A DNA stretch of 64,000 nucleotides from Flavobacterium wongokense (GTDB taxonomy: Bacteria; Bacteroidota; Bacteroidia; Flavobacteriales; Flavobacteriaceae), in NCBI RefSeq assembly GCF_021608265.1, contig NZ_JAKIHP010000003.1, forward strand, positions 248,001-312,000. The letters run 5' to 3'. Under the pieces are notes generated by a model. That model saw nothing but the letters and a program-made list of their open reading frames with translations. It was not told the DNA's origin and ran no database searches. Below are positions 54,083 to 63,423 of this stretch, piece after piece (within the stretch, counting starts at the first letter, position 1; each line of letters opens with the position of its first letter). Both the position numbers and the translations under genes were made by a program.

Positions 54083-55579
54083 ATGAAAGTTTCCTGTATC
54101 AAAAAGTACTTTATAGAAATCACATGCTATTTGTATTTGATCTTATTTACTTACGCAGCTTTCAGCAAAGTATCGACCTATGAAACCTTCATGGTTCAGT
54201 TAGGCCAGTCACCATTATTGAGTGCATTTGCCGGTCCTGTTTCTCTATTCATACCAAGCGCAGAAATAGTAATTGCAATTTTACTAATGTTCAAACGAAC
54301 GCAGTTTTTTGCCTTAAATGCTTCATTTGTCCTGATGGCCATGTTCACCGCCTATATTTTTATTATTCTCAATTATAGTGAGTACGTGCCTTGTTCGTGC
54401 GGGGGTATATTGGAAAAAATGAGTTGGAGAGAGCATATGTATTTCAATATTATTTTCTGTTTCCTGGCAGTCCTGTCCATTATTTTTGCACTTCAGAAGC
54501 TTCCATTACAAGGTAGAAAGTGGAAAGTTAGATACAACTTAATAACGCTCCTGACGACCACCCTCTTTTCGATAGCAGCGGTTTACTTTCTGTTCCTGAG
54601 ATCTGAGCAGATAATCCATGAAGAAAATAATTTTGTTAGGCGGTACCCACCTCATCTCTACGATAGGCTTCCCGCAATTAATTTAGATTTCGCCGGCCAC
54701 TATTTTGCCGGAATGTCAAACGACACCATCTATCTCGGAAATTACCATGCCCCGTTGGTTGTAGTAGCGGTCAGTTCTGATTTAAGATATACAAAGCAAT
54801 ACAAAATTAAACTTTCAAATTATGATTTACCATTCCGCGCCGCGCTTCTCAGGGTTTTCAGGGATAGGTTCTTCGTAAGTGATGGTACCGTACCAACTTT
54901 ATTTGCTGGTAAAACTTCCGAATGGAAAGCCAGTCAGATTACAATTCCGCCAAAGCGTTTTTCTGCTTTCGAACCGATTGCAGAAACAAAGGCAGTAATC
55001 CGGGGTAAAAAGCCTCTCAGTGGTGAAAGCACCTTGGGAGTACTGGATTTTTCCACCAAGGCGAATATAAGTTGGAACGGCAATATTCTGCAAAAGCAGA
55101 TAGACGGTGTATTTGATTGCGATGGAAATCTAAGCTATAATTCTGATTTGCAAAAAATCATCTATACCTATTACTACAGGAATCTGTTTTCTGTAAGTGA
55201 CAATTCGCTATCCCTTCAGTTCCGCAAAAACACTATCGATACAACTTCGCAAGCAAACATTAAGGTTGTAAAGCTGACAAATGGCGATATAAAAATGGCA
55301 AAACCGCCATTTACAGTAAATAGATTGATAACTACTGCCGGCAATCAGCTTTTTATCAATTCAACGTTACGCGGCCATTACGAATCATTAAACATGTGGA
55401 AGCAGGCAACCCCTGTCGATGTCTATAATTTACAATCGAAACAGTATGACTACAGTTTCCAGGTCTATAACATAAACAAGAAGAAACCTGATGCAATGTA
55501 TGCGACAAGGGATATCGTGTTTTTCCTATTTGACCGGACATTAATAGCCTATAGAATTGATAGGAAAGTAATCAAATAA
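54083..55579 (+). CDS. MauE/DoxX-type redox membrane protein fused to a large extracytoplasmic domain
   Basis: 498 residues. Five membrane segments occupy about 8-28, 45-70, 75-97, 118-138 and 152-172, with the MauE/DoxD-like CSCGG dithiol motif at 104-108. Homologues are linked to disulfide formation or electron transfer in the envelope. The remaining 320 residues (about 178-498) are beta-rich with repeated blade-like strands (for example GESTLGVLDFSTK) and may form a beta-propeller in the periplasm. The next gene encodes a four-cysteine exported peptide, a natural thiol substrate. The TM topology is by eye. Confidence 0.72.
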   Translation: MKVSCIKKYFIEITCYLYLILFTYAAFSKVSTYETFMVQLGQSPLLSAFAGPVSLFIPSAEIVIAILLMFKRTQFFALNASFVLMAMFTAYIFIILNYSEYVPCSCGGILEKMSWREHMYFNIIFCFLAVLSIIFALQKLPLQGRKWKVRYNLITLLTTTLFSIAAVYFLFLRSEQIIHEENNFVRRYPPHLYDRLPAINLDFAGHYFAGMSNDTIYLGNYHAPLVVVAVSSDLRYTKQYKIKLSNYDLPFRAALLRVFRDRFFVSDGTVPTLFAGKTSEWKASQITIPPKRFSAFEPIAETKAVIRGKKPLSGESTLGVLDFSTKANISWNGNILQKQIDGVFDCDGNLSYNSDLQKIIYTYYYRNLFSVSDNSLSLQFRKNTIDTTSQANIKVVKLTNGDIKMAKPPFTVNRLITTAGNQLFINSTLRGHYESLNMWKQATPVDVYNLQSKQYDYSFQVYNINKKKPDAMYATRDIVFFLFDRTLIAYRIDRKVIK

Positions 55580-55649
55580 AGAGACCAGGAATTAGATCGA
55601 ACACCTGTAGAAAAAAGTAGATCAAAAGTTAATCATAAAAGTATTTATT

Positions 55650-55904
55650 ATGAAAAATGCAAAATTATTTCTTTCGGTAGCGCTTTTCAGCGCAGCAGTT
55701 GCCGGAGCATTTACAAACAATGCACCAAAAGCAGCACTGACTAATTTTCCGGGTTACATTAAACAAAATGGAACCTGTGTGTACAAAAACGAATGTTCGG
55801 ACGATCCAACTTCAACACTTTGTACAGTAACTAATTCGGGAGGTGCCCGTATCTATGGTATGGATCCAGTCGATTGTACCTTGGATTTGTGGAGAGTACA
55901 CTAA
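55650..55904 (+). CDS. Small exported four-cysteine peptide (DUF6520-like)
   Basis: 84 residues. A signal peptide at 1-20 (KNAKLFLSVALFSAAVAGA) precedes a mature part with cysteines at 43, 49, 58 and 76, enough for two disulfides. The pattern KNGTCVYKNEC-like spacing and the size resemble the DUF6520 family of Bacteroidetes peptides of unknown function, often seen next to MauE-type proteins. It lies 70 bp after the MauE fusion gene with no visible terminator, so the two are probably co-transcribed. A strong bidirectional terminator follows. Confidence 0.75.
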   Translation: MKNAKLFLSVALFSAAVAGAFTNNAPKAALTNFPGYIKQNGTCVYKNECSDDPTSTLCTVTNSGGARIYGMDPVDCTLDLWRVH

Positions 55905-55913
55905 TTCCTAAAG

Positions 55914-55945
55914 AAAGACAGCCTGAAAAATCAGGCTGTCTTTTT
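55914..55945. terminator. Strong bidirectional intrinsic terminator
   Basis: Perfect 13-bp stem AAAGACAGCCTGA (55914-55926) / TCAGGCTGTCTTT (55931-55943) with an AAAA loop, U-rich on the plus strand and A-rich on its 5' side. It serves both the small-peptide gene (plus) and the S9 peptidase gene (minus). Confidence 0.92.
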
Positions 55946-55948
55946 CAT

Positions 55949-58558
55949 TTACTCCATTGCCTTCCTTATCCAGTCGGGAGCGGGCCCGCTCTTTAAAAAT
56001 GTTTCAAACCATTGCTCCAGTCTTCTGTTACTTTCGGCTTCACTTTCGGGATTTGTCAGCCGGTGCCTGTTACCGGGGTAAATCAGCATTACTACCTTTT
56101 TTCCCAACCTTCGCAACGCGTTGTAAAATTCGATGCTTTGGTAATAATGTACCTGCCTGTCAAGCTCTCCGGTCCAAAGCAATATTGGAACACTAATGTT
56201 TTTTACATGAGTAATAGGCGAATTGCGCAGATAGGTTTCCATATCTGCAAATAATGATTTGGTCATGCGCCATTGGTGATCCTCGTAACGCCAAATTTCA
56301 GAACGTCCCTGGTTCCACCCAACGGAGAGGTAACTGCTTACCACGTCCGTCACAGCTGCTCCAGGAATAACCGTAGCAAAGATATCCGTCTGCGTAGCTA
56401 TGAAAGCAGCTTCATAACCTCCGAAAGAATGCCCCATCAATGCAATCCTGTCGGGCTGCACTATTCCCATTCCGATCACCACTTTTGTTGCATTGACTAC
56501 ACATTCCGTAGCACTAAACCCGACATTGTCCAGTTTGTATTTGATATCCGGGAGCAGCACCAGATATCCTTGGGAAGTGAGATTACTAATGTTTATCACA
56601 CCACCATTGTAGACAGAAGGATTCACATAATCGTGCACTTCACTACTCTTCCTTTCGTAGATGAAAACTACCATTGGATATTTTTTCCGCTTGTCATAAG
56701 CGGCCGGATAAAACAGCGCGCCCTGCAGCCTATTACCAGAGTTGTCGGTATAGGTTATCAGCTCCGAACGTCCCCATAAATAGGCAGAATGCTGTAGGTT
56801 ACTTTCAAATACCACCTGCCGAATATCCGCCTTCCTGCTAATGGCCAATACCCTTCGCGGCATGTCAAAATCCTCTTCCGTGCAATAAAGTATATCATCA
56901 ACCATGTTAAAACACAAATCATTGTATGCTTTATCATTATACACCAGAGGCTGCTCAACGCCATTCCACCAATAAAATCCGGATTGTTTGCTGAGCTTCC
57001 CTTTTGCCTTTAAATAGAAACCCTTATCAGGATGAAATAAAGGATACGTAAACCCATCAAAATTCGCATCTTTGTTAGTTTTTCCAAAGGGCATCACAAC
57101 CCTATATATTATTTCCTTTTCACGTCCTTTGGTCAATCTGGCTGTCTTAAGGTCCGATAGCCGTATTGACCATATATCATATTCATCGCATACCAGCAAT
57201 TCCTTATCTCCATTTGTCCAGCCCACCAAATTAAACCACGGTTTTATACCTGCCCTGTCATCTGATTGATCGATAAGTACTTTGGGAAAGTTCACCGTTA
57301 AATCCGTGCGCTTTTTCGCCAGCAGGTCGTAGGCTAACCAATTTTCCGCTATGCGGTATAGTATATACTTTCCACCGTAGGAAGGTGTAATTTCATCGGC
57401 CTCGGTAATTTCATCAGGTATATCAAATTTAGCCTTATCATAACGCAAATCAGTAACACTCCACCTAAATTTGTTCCATAGCGAAAATTGAGGAGTGTCA
57501 CCCCTCGGATTGTAAGTAATGGCAAAATCCTTATTCCTAGTAAGCATTACATAGCTCCTGTCGTCATCCGTTAGACGAACAACTCTGTTGGCATCCGGCC
57601 ACCAAGCGAACCAGTACTTATCCCTATTTTTGAATTGCAACTGATCCTGGCTGTATGTCCACGGATCGTTCCCATTCCAAACCTGCACAATCGGCTTCTT
57701 TTGATCGGGAGTAATGGTCTGGGTATAAAAAAATACCCGTTTGCTATCATCGGAAACCACTAGACTTCTAACTGCTACTTTTTCATTTGCCCCACTAAGG
57801 AACCTTGTTTCAGCGTTCGTAAGGTCAAGGGAATAAATTTTACCTTTATTCAATTGATACAGGTAAACATTAGTTCCGTTACGTGCATCTGATTCCGCGG
57901 CATATCGTTTCCTGAAAGCCAACGCATTTCCATTTTTCTGCCAGGTTATATCTTCAAACCTAACCCCTGCTTCATTGGCAATAATTTTAAAGTGTTCTGC
58001 TATTCCATCAAACAGGCAATAATGCAATGATGATTTCTCCTTTTCAATGGTATACACCATTCCTGTTTTATCAGTATTGGGGACAAAATCAGTTACGTGT
58101 TCAATTTTTGCAAAGGGTCTTCCTGAATAGGTAATTGTGAGCAGATTGTTTTCCTGCAGAACTACAATAGTTTTCCCATCATTGGCAATGTCAAACTTCC
58201 TCACGCCTACTATTTCTTCCCGTTTGCCATTTTGTAAATCCTGGATCAAAATTTTGTTCTCGGGCAAACTGCAGGCAAACCAGCGATCGCCTCCAAAAAT
58301 CCCTTCCTTCCCCTTGGCAAATGCGTATACCTTTGTGGCATCTTTATTTCTGATCACAAGGGTATCATTGCCACTTTCGTATGTTAAATTATAGCTCACC
58401 CACAATCCTTTTGCAGAACTGCCTTTTATCTCCATGGTACTCCATAACGCATAGTCCTTTTCAGTTAATGCCTTTTTGTGCGACACCTGCCCCACAAGGG
58501 AGCAGGTAACAAACACAAAAAAAACAATGAAGATCAATTGTTTATTAATATCCCGCAT
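55949..58558 (-). CDS. S9 family peptidase (prolyl oligopeptidase-like), secreted
   Basis: 869 residues. An N-terminal signal peptide (about 7-25) precedes a beta-propeller-like region (about 30-600) and a C-terminal alpha/beta-hydrolase domain. The catalytic triad is S711 (GHSFGG), D800 (TGELDRQV) and H832 (GNRHR). Such enzymes cleave oligopeptides, often after proline or other small sets of residues, in the periplasm. The start overlaps the SusD gene by 14 nt, tying it to the SusCD transporter. It is likely to process a peptide imported by, or related to, that pair. Confidence 0.9.
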   Translation of the reverse strand: MRDINKQLIFIVFFVFVTCSLVGQVSHKKALTEKDYALWSTMEIKGSSAKGLWVSYNLTYESGNDTLVIRNKDATKVYAFAKGKEGIFGGDRWFACSLPENKILIQDLQNGKREEIVGVRKFDIANDGKTIVVLQENNLLTITYSGRPFAKIEHVTDFVPNTDKTGMVYTIEKEKSSLHYCLFDGIAEHFKIIANEAGVRFEDITWQKNGNALAFRKRYAAESDARNGTNVYLYQLNKGKIYSLDLTNAETRFLSGANEKVAVRSLVVSDDSKRVFFYTQTITPDQKKPIVQVWNGNDPWTYSQDQLQFKNRDKYWFAWWPDANRVVRLTDDDRSYVMLTRNKDFAITYNPRGDTPQFSLWNKFRWSVTDLRYDKAKFDIPDEITEADEITPSYGGKYILYRIAENWLAYDLLAKKRTDLTVNFPKVLIDQSDDRAGIKPWFNLVGWTNGDKELLVCDEYDIWSIRLSDLKTARLTKGREKEIIYRVVMPFGKTNKDANFDGFTYPLFHPDKGFYLKAKGKLSKQSGFYWWNGVEQPLVYNDKAYNDLCFNMVDDILYCTEEDFDMPRRVLAISRKADIRQVVFESNLQHSAYLWGRSELITYTDNSGNRLQGALFYPAAYDKRKKYPMVVFIYERKSSEVHDYVNPSVYNGGVINISNLTSQGYLVLLPDIKYKLDNVGFSATECVVNATKVVIGMGIVQPDRIALMGHSFGGYEAAFIATQTDIFATVIPGAAVTDVVSSYLSVGWNQGRSEIWRYEDHQWRMTKSLFADMETYLRNSPITHVKNISVPILLWTGELDRQVHYYQSIEFYNALRRLGKKVVMLIYPGNRHRLTNPESEAESNRRLEQWFETFLKSGPAPDWIRKAME

Positions 58559-59942
58559 TTTGTGGCAGTAAATTTGGGTTAATCAATAACTGCGATTCCG
58601 GCACGGGCCATAAGGCATCGGTTGTATTCCATCCCGGCTTCACTGGTGACAATTCGACGTCCAGTTTGGCGTTTCTTTGCAGGTCAAAAAATCTATGCCC
58701 AAATTCAGCGAAAAGTTCAACCCTTCGTTCCTTTAAGATGGCATCAAGTACATCCGACTGTGTTACTGCCGTGGTATTAGGCAGTCCGGCATTAGTTCTT
58801 ATAAAGTTTAAATCCTGTTTGGCATTGGTTAGTTCACCCAGCTGTGCCCGGGCTTCGGCCCTAATGAGGTATTGTTCCGCCAATCGCAATACGATAGATT
58901 GCTCTGCCGTCGGTAGCGCACCAGCGCCCTGCTTGTATTTGTAGACATGCCGCCACGTATTCGGACCATTGGTTATTGTCCGTGTCCAGGCGGTTTTGCG
59001 CAGGTCCCCCGGTTCAAAGACAGTATACAATGCACTGTTAAGGGCAACTACCGGCGGCGGTCCTGCGTTAAAGATAAACAATGCACCTTCCTGAGTATTG
59101 CCGGTCGCACCTGCAGCCGAAAACTGCCAGATGGTACTCGTACACGCTTTTAGGAATACTTTATTCAAATCCGGTTCCCATACATACATGGCGCTCTGGT
59201 TAAGTACCGCCGATGCCTCGTTACTGGCTTCTGCCCAACGACCACTGTATAAATAAAGCCGCGCCAACAAAGCACTAACCGCAAATTTGTTCGGGCGTGT
59301 CCGAGAACTTGAAAGGTATGTGGCTGGCAACAAATCTCGCGCTTGCTCCAAATCGCTAATGCAAAGTGTATAGATTTGTGACTTAGGCAGCCTGCTTACG
59401 TTCAGGTTCTGCTCGTAATCGGTTGTGGTAATAAATGGGCAGGCACCATAAACTCCTGCGAGGTAAGAATGCAATAGCGCCCTCGCAAACAATGCCTCAC
59501 CCGTTAACTGGTTTTTCTGATCGGCAGTAAGTGCCGTAGACGCTGCAGCACCTTTCAGAACGGCATTACAGGCATAAACCTGGCTATAGGTAGTAATCCA
59601 GATTTCCTGCGCATAAGAATGGGTAGGAATAACAGCGTTGTTATAAAACGGTGCGGCACTGCTCGCAGAGCTCTGGTACGATTGCAGTTCGTCAGCATAT
59701 AGTCCCAATAAATGGGTCAGTCCAACTGGCTTGCCAGTCAGTAATCCACCATCGCGCATTTTGGTATAAACATCCTTCATGGCCGCCGATGCAGTGGTGT
59801 AATCATTAAATATAGCATCGCTGGTCAGCTGGGAATTAGGCTGCTCCACATCCACAAACGAGTCACAAGCCGATAGCGACAGTATTGCGATTCCCAGTAA
59901 GAAGGCGCTAGTCATAGTTTTTAAATTAAATATAGTTTTCAT
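58545..59942 (-). CDS. SusD/RagB-family outer-membrane lipoprotein
   Basis: 465-residue substrate-binding lipoprotein. The lipobox LSAC gives acylated C26, followed by DSFVDVEQPNSQLT. The helical TPR-type body and the C-terminal SusD domain, with LRLAEQYLIRAEARAQLG near residues 358-375 and the closing NPNLLPQNAGY, are typical. It forms a lidded complex with the SusC porin encoded 11 nt upstream. The partner gene downstream is a peptidase, not a glycoside hydrolase, so the cargo is probably a peptide. Confidence 0.93.
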   Translation of the reverse strand: MKTIFNLKTMTSAFLLGIAILSLSACDSFVDVEQPNSQLTSDAIFNDYTTASAAMKDVYTKMRDGGLLTGKPVGLTHLLGLYADELQSYQSSASSAAPFYNNAVIPTHSYAQEIWITTYSQVYACNAVLKGAAASTALTADQKNQLTGEALFARALLHSYLAGVYGACPFITTTDYEQNLNVSRLPKSQIYTLCISDLEQARDLLPATYLSSSRTRPNKFAVSALLARLYLYSGRWAEASNEASAVLNQSAMYVWEPDLNKVFLKACTSTIWQFSAAGATGNTQEGALFIFNAGPPPVVALNSALYTVFEPGDLRKTAWTRTITNGPNTWRHVYKYKQGAGALPTAEQSIVLRLAEQYLIRAEARAQLGELTNAKQDLNFIRTNAGLPNTTAVTQSDVLDAILKERRVELFAEFGHRFFDLQRNAKLDVELSPVKPGWNTTDALWPVPESQLLINPNLLPQNAGY

Positions 59943-59953
59943 AATCGTATTTT

Positions 59954-62900
59954 TTAAAATTTGATTTCTGCTCCAAAGCTGATGATACGCAACGGAGGTA
60001 AATAGTTAAAACTTCTGAATTCCGGATCACCGTCTTGGTAAGGGGTAATCGTAAACAGGTTCTGCGCCTGCACGTTTAATTTGCATTGCAGTCCTTTGAG
60101 CATGTTGGGTAGGCTGTAGGTCAGCGCAATATTCTTAAGGCGAATGTATGAGGCTTCGCTTATTCCGGCATCACTGTTCACAAATTGGTCGTTGGCATTA
60201 AGGGCATCACTGTTTAATCCCGAGGTATAAATTTGTGTATTGGCAATGTCACCCGGTTGCTGCCAGCCACCAAGTGCCGAAGTCGGTTGGTTGCTAAAGT
60301 CTCCTGGTGCCGTATACTGCGAACTGGCGTTTCTGTTAAGCTGGTTTACAAACTGAAAAAGGAAGTCAAGCTGGAAATTTTTGTAGCGCACATAGTTCTG
60401 TAATCCTCCAAAATATTTAGGGCTCAGGTCCCGCGTCGTCTGCGCGTCATCGGCAAATGTAATGCTGCCGTCACCATTAACATCCTCAAATTCGTATACT
60501 CCCGTTTGCGGGTTAACACCGGCAAAATGATATAGTTTCACGATGTTTATCGACTGGCCTATTACATACTGGTTCCGGTAACTGCTGGTTGCAAGGCCAG
60601 GGAATTCCAGAAGTTTATTTTTCGACCACGAAATAGTAAAATTGGTAGTCCATTCAAAATCTTTCTTCTTTACATTTACCGTTCGCATTGTCAACTCAGT
60701 CCCTCTGTTTTCAACAGTAGCGTCAAGATTTGTCTGCATCGTTGAAAATCCCGTTGTCGATGGCAGAGGCATGCCAACCAGTTGGTTCGACGAGCGGTTG
60801 CTGTAAAAGCTTGCGGTGATAAACACCCTGTCATTCAGGAAACCGGCTTCAATGGCAGCTTCAAGTTTTTTGTTGCTTTCCCAGCTAAAGTTGGGGTTAA
60901 ACAGTCGTATCGGTGTTAAACCAACCGAGCCGTCATAAACACCTGTAGACGATTGGTAGGTATCCAGGAATTGGTAGTCTCCAATCTGGTCATTACCCGC
61001 AACACCATAACTGCCGCGCAGTTTTCCAAAACTCAGGAACTTCATTTTATCCTTTACAAAATCCTCTTCCGAGAATATCCACGCTGCTCCTACAGCACCA
61101 AAATTAGAGAACTGCTTGCCTGGCCCAAATCGGCTCGACCCGTCACGTCGGCCGGTAAAGTTTAATATGTATCTATCGTTTTGCGTATAGTTTACCCTTC
61201 CAAAAAACGCCTGGTAACGGTAAACAATTTCATCATTGTTCAACACCCTTACCGTGCTGGCAGAGGCTAAATTATAAAGCAGTGAATTGCTGGCAAATCC
61301 CGAACCCTGCTGAACGAGTCTGTCAGTAACTTGGTTCTGATAGGTCGCTCCTGCCAGTACATCCACTTTCGAGGTACCAAACTGTTTTTGCCATTGCAGT
61401 TGTGGCTCGGCTATCCATGATTTTCGGTTGGTATCATTAAAATAAATCGAAGAGTTTGCCGATGTGACTCCATAGATCGGGTTATTCACTGTCGAAATAT
61501 TGCTGCGCGATTCTTCATGCTTTAAATCGGTAAAGCCAAAGCTCCCTTTTGCCATAAAGCCATAAGGCAGTTGGTACGATAACGAAGTATTGGCTAAAAG
61601 GCTGTTGGTTTTGGCCAATGCTTTTGCATATAGCGTGGCAAGCGGATTATCCCAAGTGGCGTTTTCCCAATTCAGATTGCCGGCAGCATCATACAATGCC
61701 GGTGCATTAGGAGCCAGGCTGCGGGCGGTATAAGTCAAATCCCTCGATGGTTGGTCATTGTCCTGCACATCATAAGTCCCCGAAAACGAAATTTTAAACC
61801 GCTTGTCTATCGACTCGTGGCCCAAACTCACATGCGCACCACCCTTTTTATATTTAAACGCTCCCGGAAAAACAGTTCCCTGCGTAAATGAGTTAGCACT
61901 TATCAAAAAGCTGGTTTGTGCGGTTCCGCCCGATACCGATGCCTGCAACGTATGCATTTCCGCTGTGCCTCCCAACAGCTCCTTTTGCCAGTCTGTATAA
62001 CGGTTCCTGTCCCATGTGCCATTTACATCATAAGCATCGTCCGGAATCGGGCTGATCCCATCATTGGCAAAAGCCTGGTCCCTCATGGCGAGGTACTGCT
62101 CGGTATTCATTAAGCTGGCAAACTTCGTTACAGTTCCTACAGCAGTACTGGCAGCCGCGGTAAACTGTGTTTTCCCGGTCTTGCCTTTTTTGGTTGTAAT
62201 CAGCACTACACCGTTGGCACCTCGCGAACCATATATTGCCGTAGCATCAGCATCCTTTAGTATCTCAATGCTTTCAATATCATTAGGAGTTAAGGTATTC
62301 AGTGGGCTTGTCGGCGTAGGGATATTGGTCGAAGTCTGCACATTCCCAATCGCATCCGATGCAAATGGCACGCCATCCACAACAAACATTGGCGCGTTTC
62401 CGGCGCTTCGCAAACTGTTTATACCTCTTATTCTAATATCATAGCCGCCACCCGGCATTCCTGTCGTCTGGGTTATATCCACTCCGGCCATCCTGCCCTG
62501 CATCGCTGCAAGCACATTGGTTACAGGTTGCTTTTCAATATCCTTCGAGGTTATTTTCGAAATGCTCCCTGTACGCTCCTTATCCCTTACGGTATAATAC
62601 CCGGCATTTATCGTGACTTCTTTAAGGGTTGTGGCATCGTCCGCCATCGTCAGGTTAATGTTAGTTTTACCGGCAATCGAAATTTCAGTGGTCTTAAAAC
62701 CAATGTAGCTAAAGATCAGCACATCATCTTCTTTAGCAGATAAGGCATACTTTCCGGTGTTGTCAGAAATGGTGCTGTCCGCTGTCCCTTTTACGGTAAT
62801 GGTTACACCCTGCAGTGGCCCGTTAGCATCACCAACGGTTCCGGTAATCTTTGTAGGTTGTCTGTTTTGGGCAAATAAGGCGTTGCAATAAACTAGGCTT

Positions 62901-62956
62901 ATAATTAGTGCGTACAATATCGGCGCTCGTGCCTTGTACAATGAATTTTTATTCAT
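59954..62956 (-). CDS. SusC/RagA-family TonB-dependent outer-membrane transporter
   Basis: 1000 residues. A signal peptide ends near residue 29 (LFA). A CarboxypepD_reg-like domain (about 36-115, ITGTVGDANGPLQGVTI) is followed by a plug domain (about 125-235, ERTGSISKI, then MFVVDGVPF, then LKDADATAIYGSRGANGVVLI) and a 22-strand beta-barrel to the C-terminus (IISFGAEIKF). The plug motif and the partner SusD mark a SusCD nutrient importer, powered by TonB-ExbBD. The region is visibly richer in G and C than the flanks, compatible with acquisition. Confidence 0.95.
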   Translation of the reverse strand: MNKNSLYKARAPILYALIISLVYCNALFAQNRQPTKITGTVGDANGPLQGVTITVKGTADSTISDNTGKYALSAKEDDVLIFSYIGFKTTEISIAGKTNINLTMADDATTLKEVTINAGYYTVRDKERTGSISKITSKDIEKQPVTNVLAAMQGRMAGVDITQTTGMPGGGYDIRIRGINSLRSAGNAPMFVVDGVPFASDAIGNVQTSTNIPTPTSPLNTLTPNDIESIEILKDADATAIYGSRGANGVVLITTKKGKTGKTQFTAAASTAVGTVTKFASLMNTEQYLAMRDQAFANDGISPIPDDAYDVNGTWDRNRYTDWQKELLGGTAEMHTLQASVSGGTAQTSFLISANSFTQGTVFPGAFKYKKGGAHVSLGHESIDKRFKISFSGTYDVQDNDQPSRDLTYTARSLAPNAPALYDAAGNLNWENATWDNPLATLYAKALAKTNSLLANTSLSYQLPYGFMAKGSFGFTDLKHEESRSNISTVNNPIYGVTSANSSIYFNDTNRKSWIAEPQLQWQKQFGTSKVDVLAGATYQNQVTDRLVQQGSGFASNSLLYNLASASTVRVLNNDEIVYRYQAFFGRVNYTQNDRYILNFTGRRDGSSRFGPGKQFSNFGAVGAAWIFSEEDFVKDKMKFLSFGKLRGSYGVAGNDQIGDYQFLDTYQSSTGVYDGSVGLTPIRLFNPNFSWESNKKLEAAIEAGFLNDRVFITASFYSNRSSNQLVGMPLPSTTGFSTMQTNLDATVENRGTELTMRTVNVKKKDFEWTTNFTISWSKNKLLEFPGLATSSYRNQYVIGQSINIVKLYHFAGVNPQTGVYEFEDVNGDGSITFADDAQTTRDLSPKYFGGLQNYVRYKNFQLDFLFQFVNQLNRNASSQYTAPGDFSNQPTSALGGWQQPGDIANTQIYTSGLNSDALNANDQFVNSDAGISEASYIRLKNIALTYSLPNMLKGLQCKLNVQAQNLFTITPYQDGDPEFRSFNYLPPLRIISFGAEIKF

Positions 62957-63000
62957 AATATTGGTTTGGTTAAATGAAACTTTAGTTTTGTTTGCTTGGT

Positions 63001-63039
63001 CCTCTGGTAAAGTTTGTCGACGAGCCAGAGGGCTTTTTT
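63001..63039 (+). terminator. Terminator-like hairpin antisense to the susC-like leader
   Basis: CCTCTGG (63001-63007) pairs with CCAGAGG (63025-63031), followed by GC and six T (63034-63039) on the plus strand. No plus-strand gene precedes it; the SusC gene lies on the other strand just to its left. On the minus strand the same dyad is a leader stem 45 nt upstream of the SusC ATG. Confidence 0.5.
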
Positions 63040-63179
63040 GTGGGATTGATGTTGGTTTGTCTCTGCGAGGTACATTTGAAATTAAAAGTAGGACAGCCGG
63101 TGGCTGTCAGGTATTTTTAAAATCATCTCGCGTCTTTCCATAGGCGTAGCTGTGTTAGTTAATAATCTATGTTATTAAG

Positions 63180-63270
63180 AAAGCTGCCTCAACTTTTTAA
63201 ATTCTAACTTAACCCAAATTAACTTGTCATTCCCGCGAAGGCTGGAAACTATGGCGTTGAGGCAGGCTTT
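63180..63270. repeat. Imperfect inverted repeat, possible palindromic element
   Basis: AAAGCTGCCTCAAC (63180-63193) and GTTGAGGCAGGCTTT (63256-63270) form arms of about 14 bp with one bulged base. The 62-bp interior includes TTCCCGCGAAGGCTGGAA, itself a small hairpin of a kind often dispersed in genomes. It may be a miniature mobile element or a stem of an RNA. Confidence 0.45.
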
Positions 63271-63344
63271 GCTCTTGTCAATGGTCATGATTTACAATCC
63301 GAAAATAATGTGAAGAAAAACGCAGAGAACCTGGTGAGTTAGAG

Positions 63345-63423
63345 CCATAAAAAAAGCGCGGAACTCAGCTTATTGCCTTAAAGGTACTGGTATACCGAGG
63401 GAACAATAAGTGAGCCCACGCCG
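63345..63423 (-). ncRNA. Candidate structured RNA or long terminator hairpin (minus strand)
   Basis: On the minus strand GCG-T-GGGCTCA-CTTATTG (from about 63423 down) pairs with CAATAAG-C-TGAGTTC-CGC, ending at about 63356. An inner stem (CCCTCGGTA..TACC region) extends the rod. Directly after the rod comes GC and seven T. The 20-plus pairs and poly-U make a strong intrinsic-terminator-like end for a transcript coming from the right. No protein gene precedes it on that strand, so a small RNA is possible. Confidence 0.4.

Noticed and set aside
62934..63143. 69-codon plus-strand frame spanning the susC start region
   Set aside because: It overlaps the susC ATG and crosses the terminator-like hairpin at 63001. 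Nothing supports translation.
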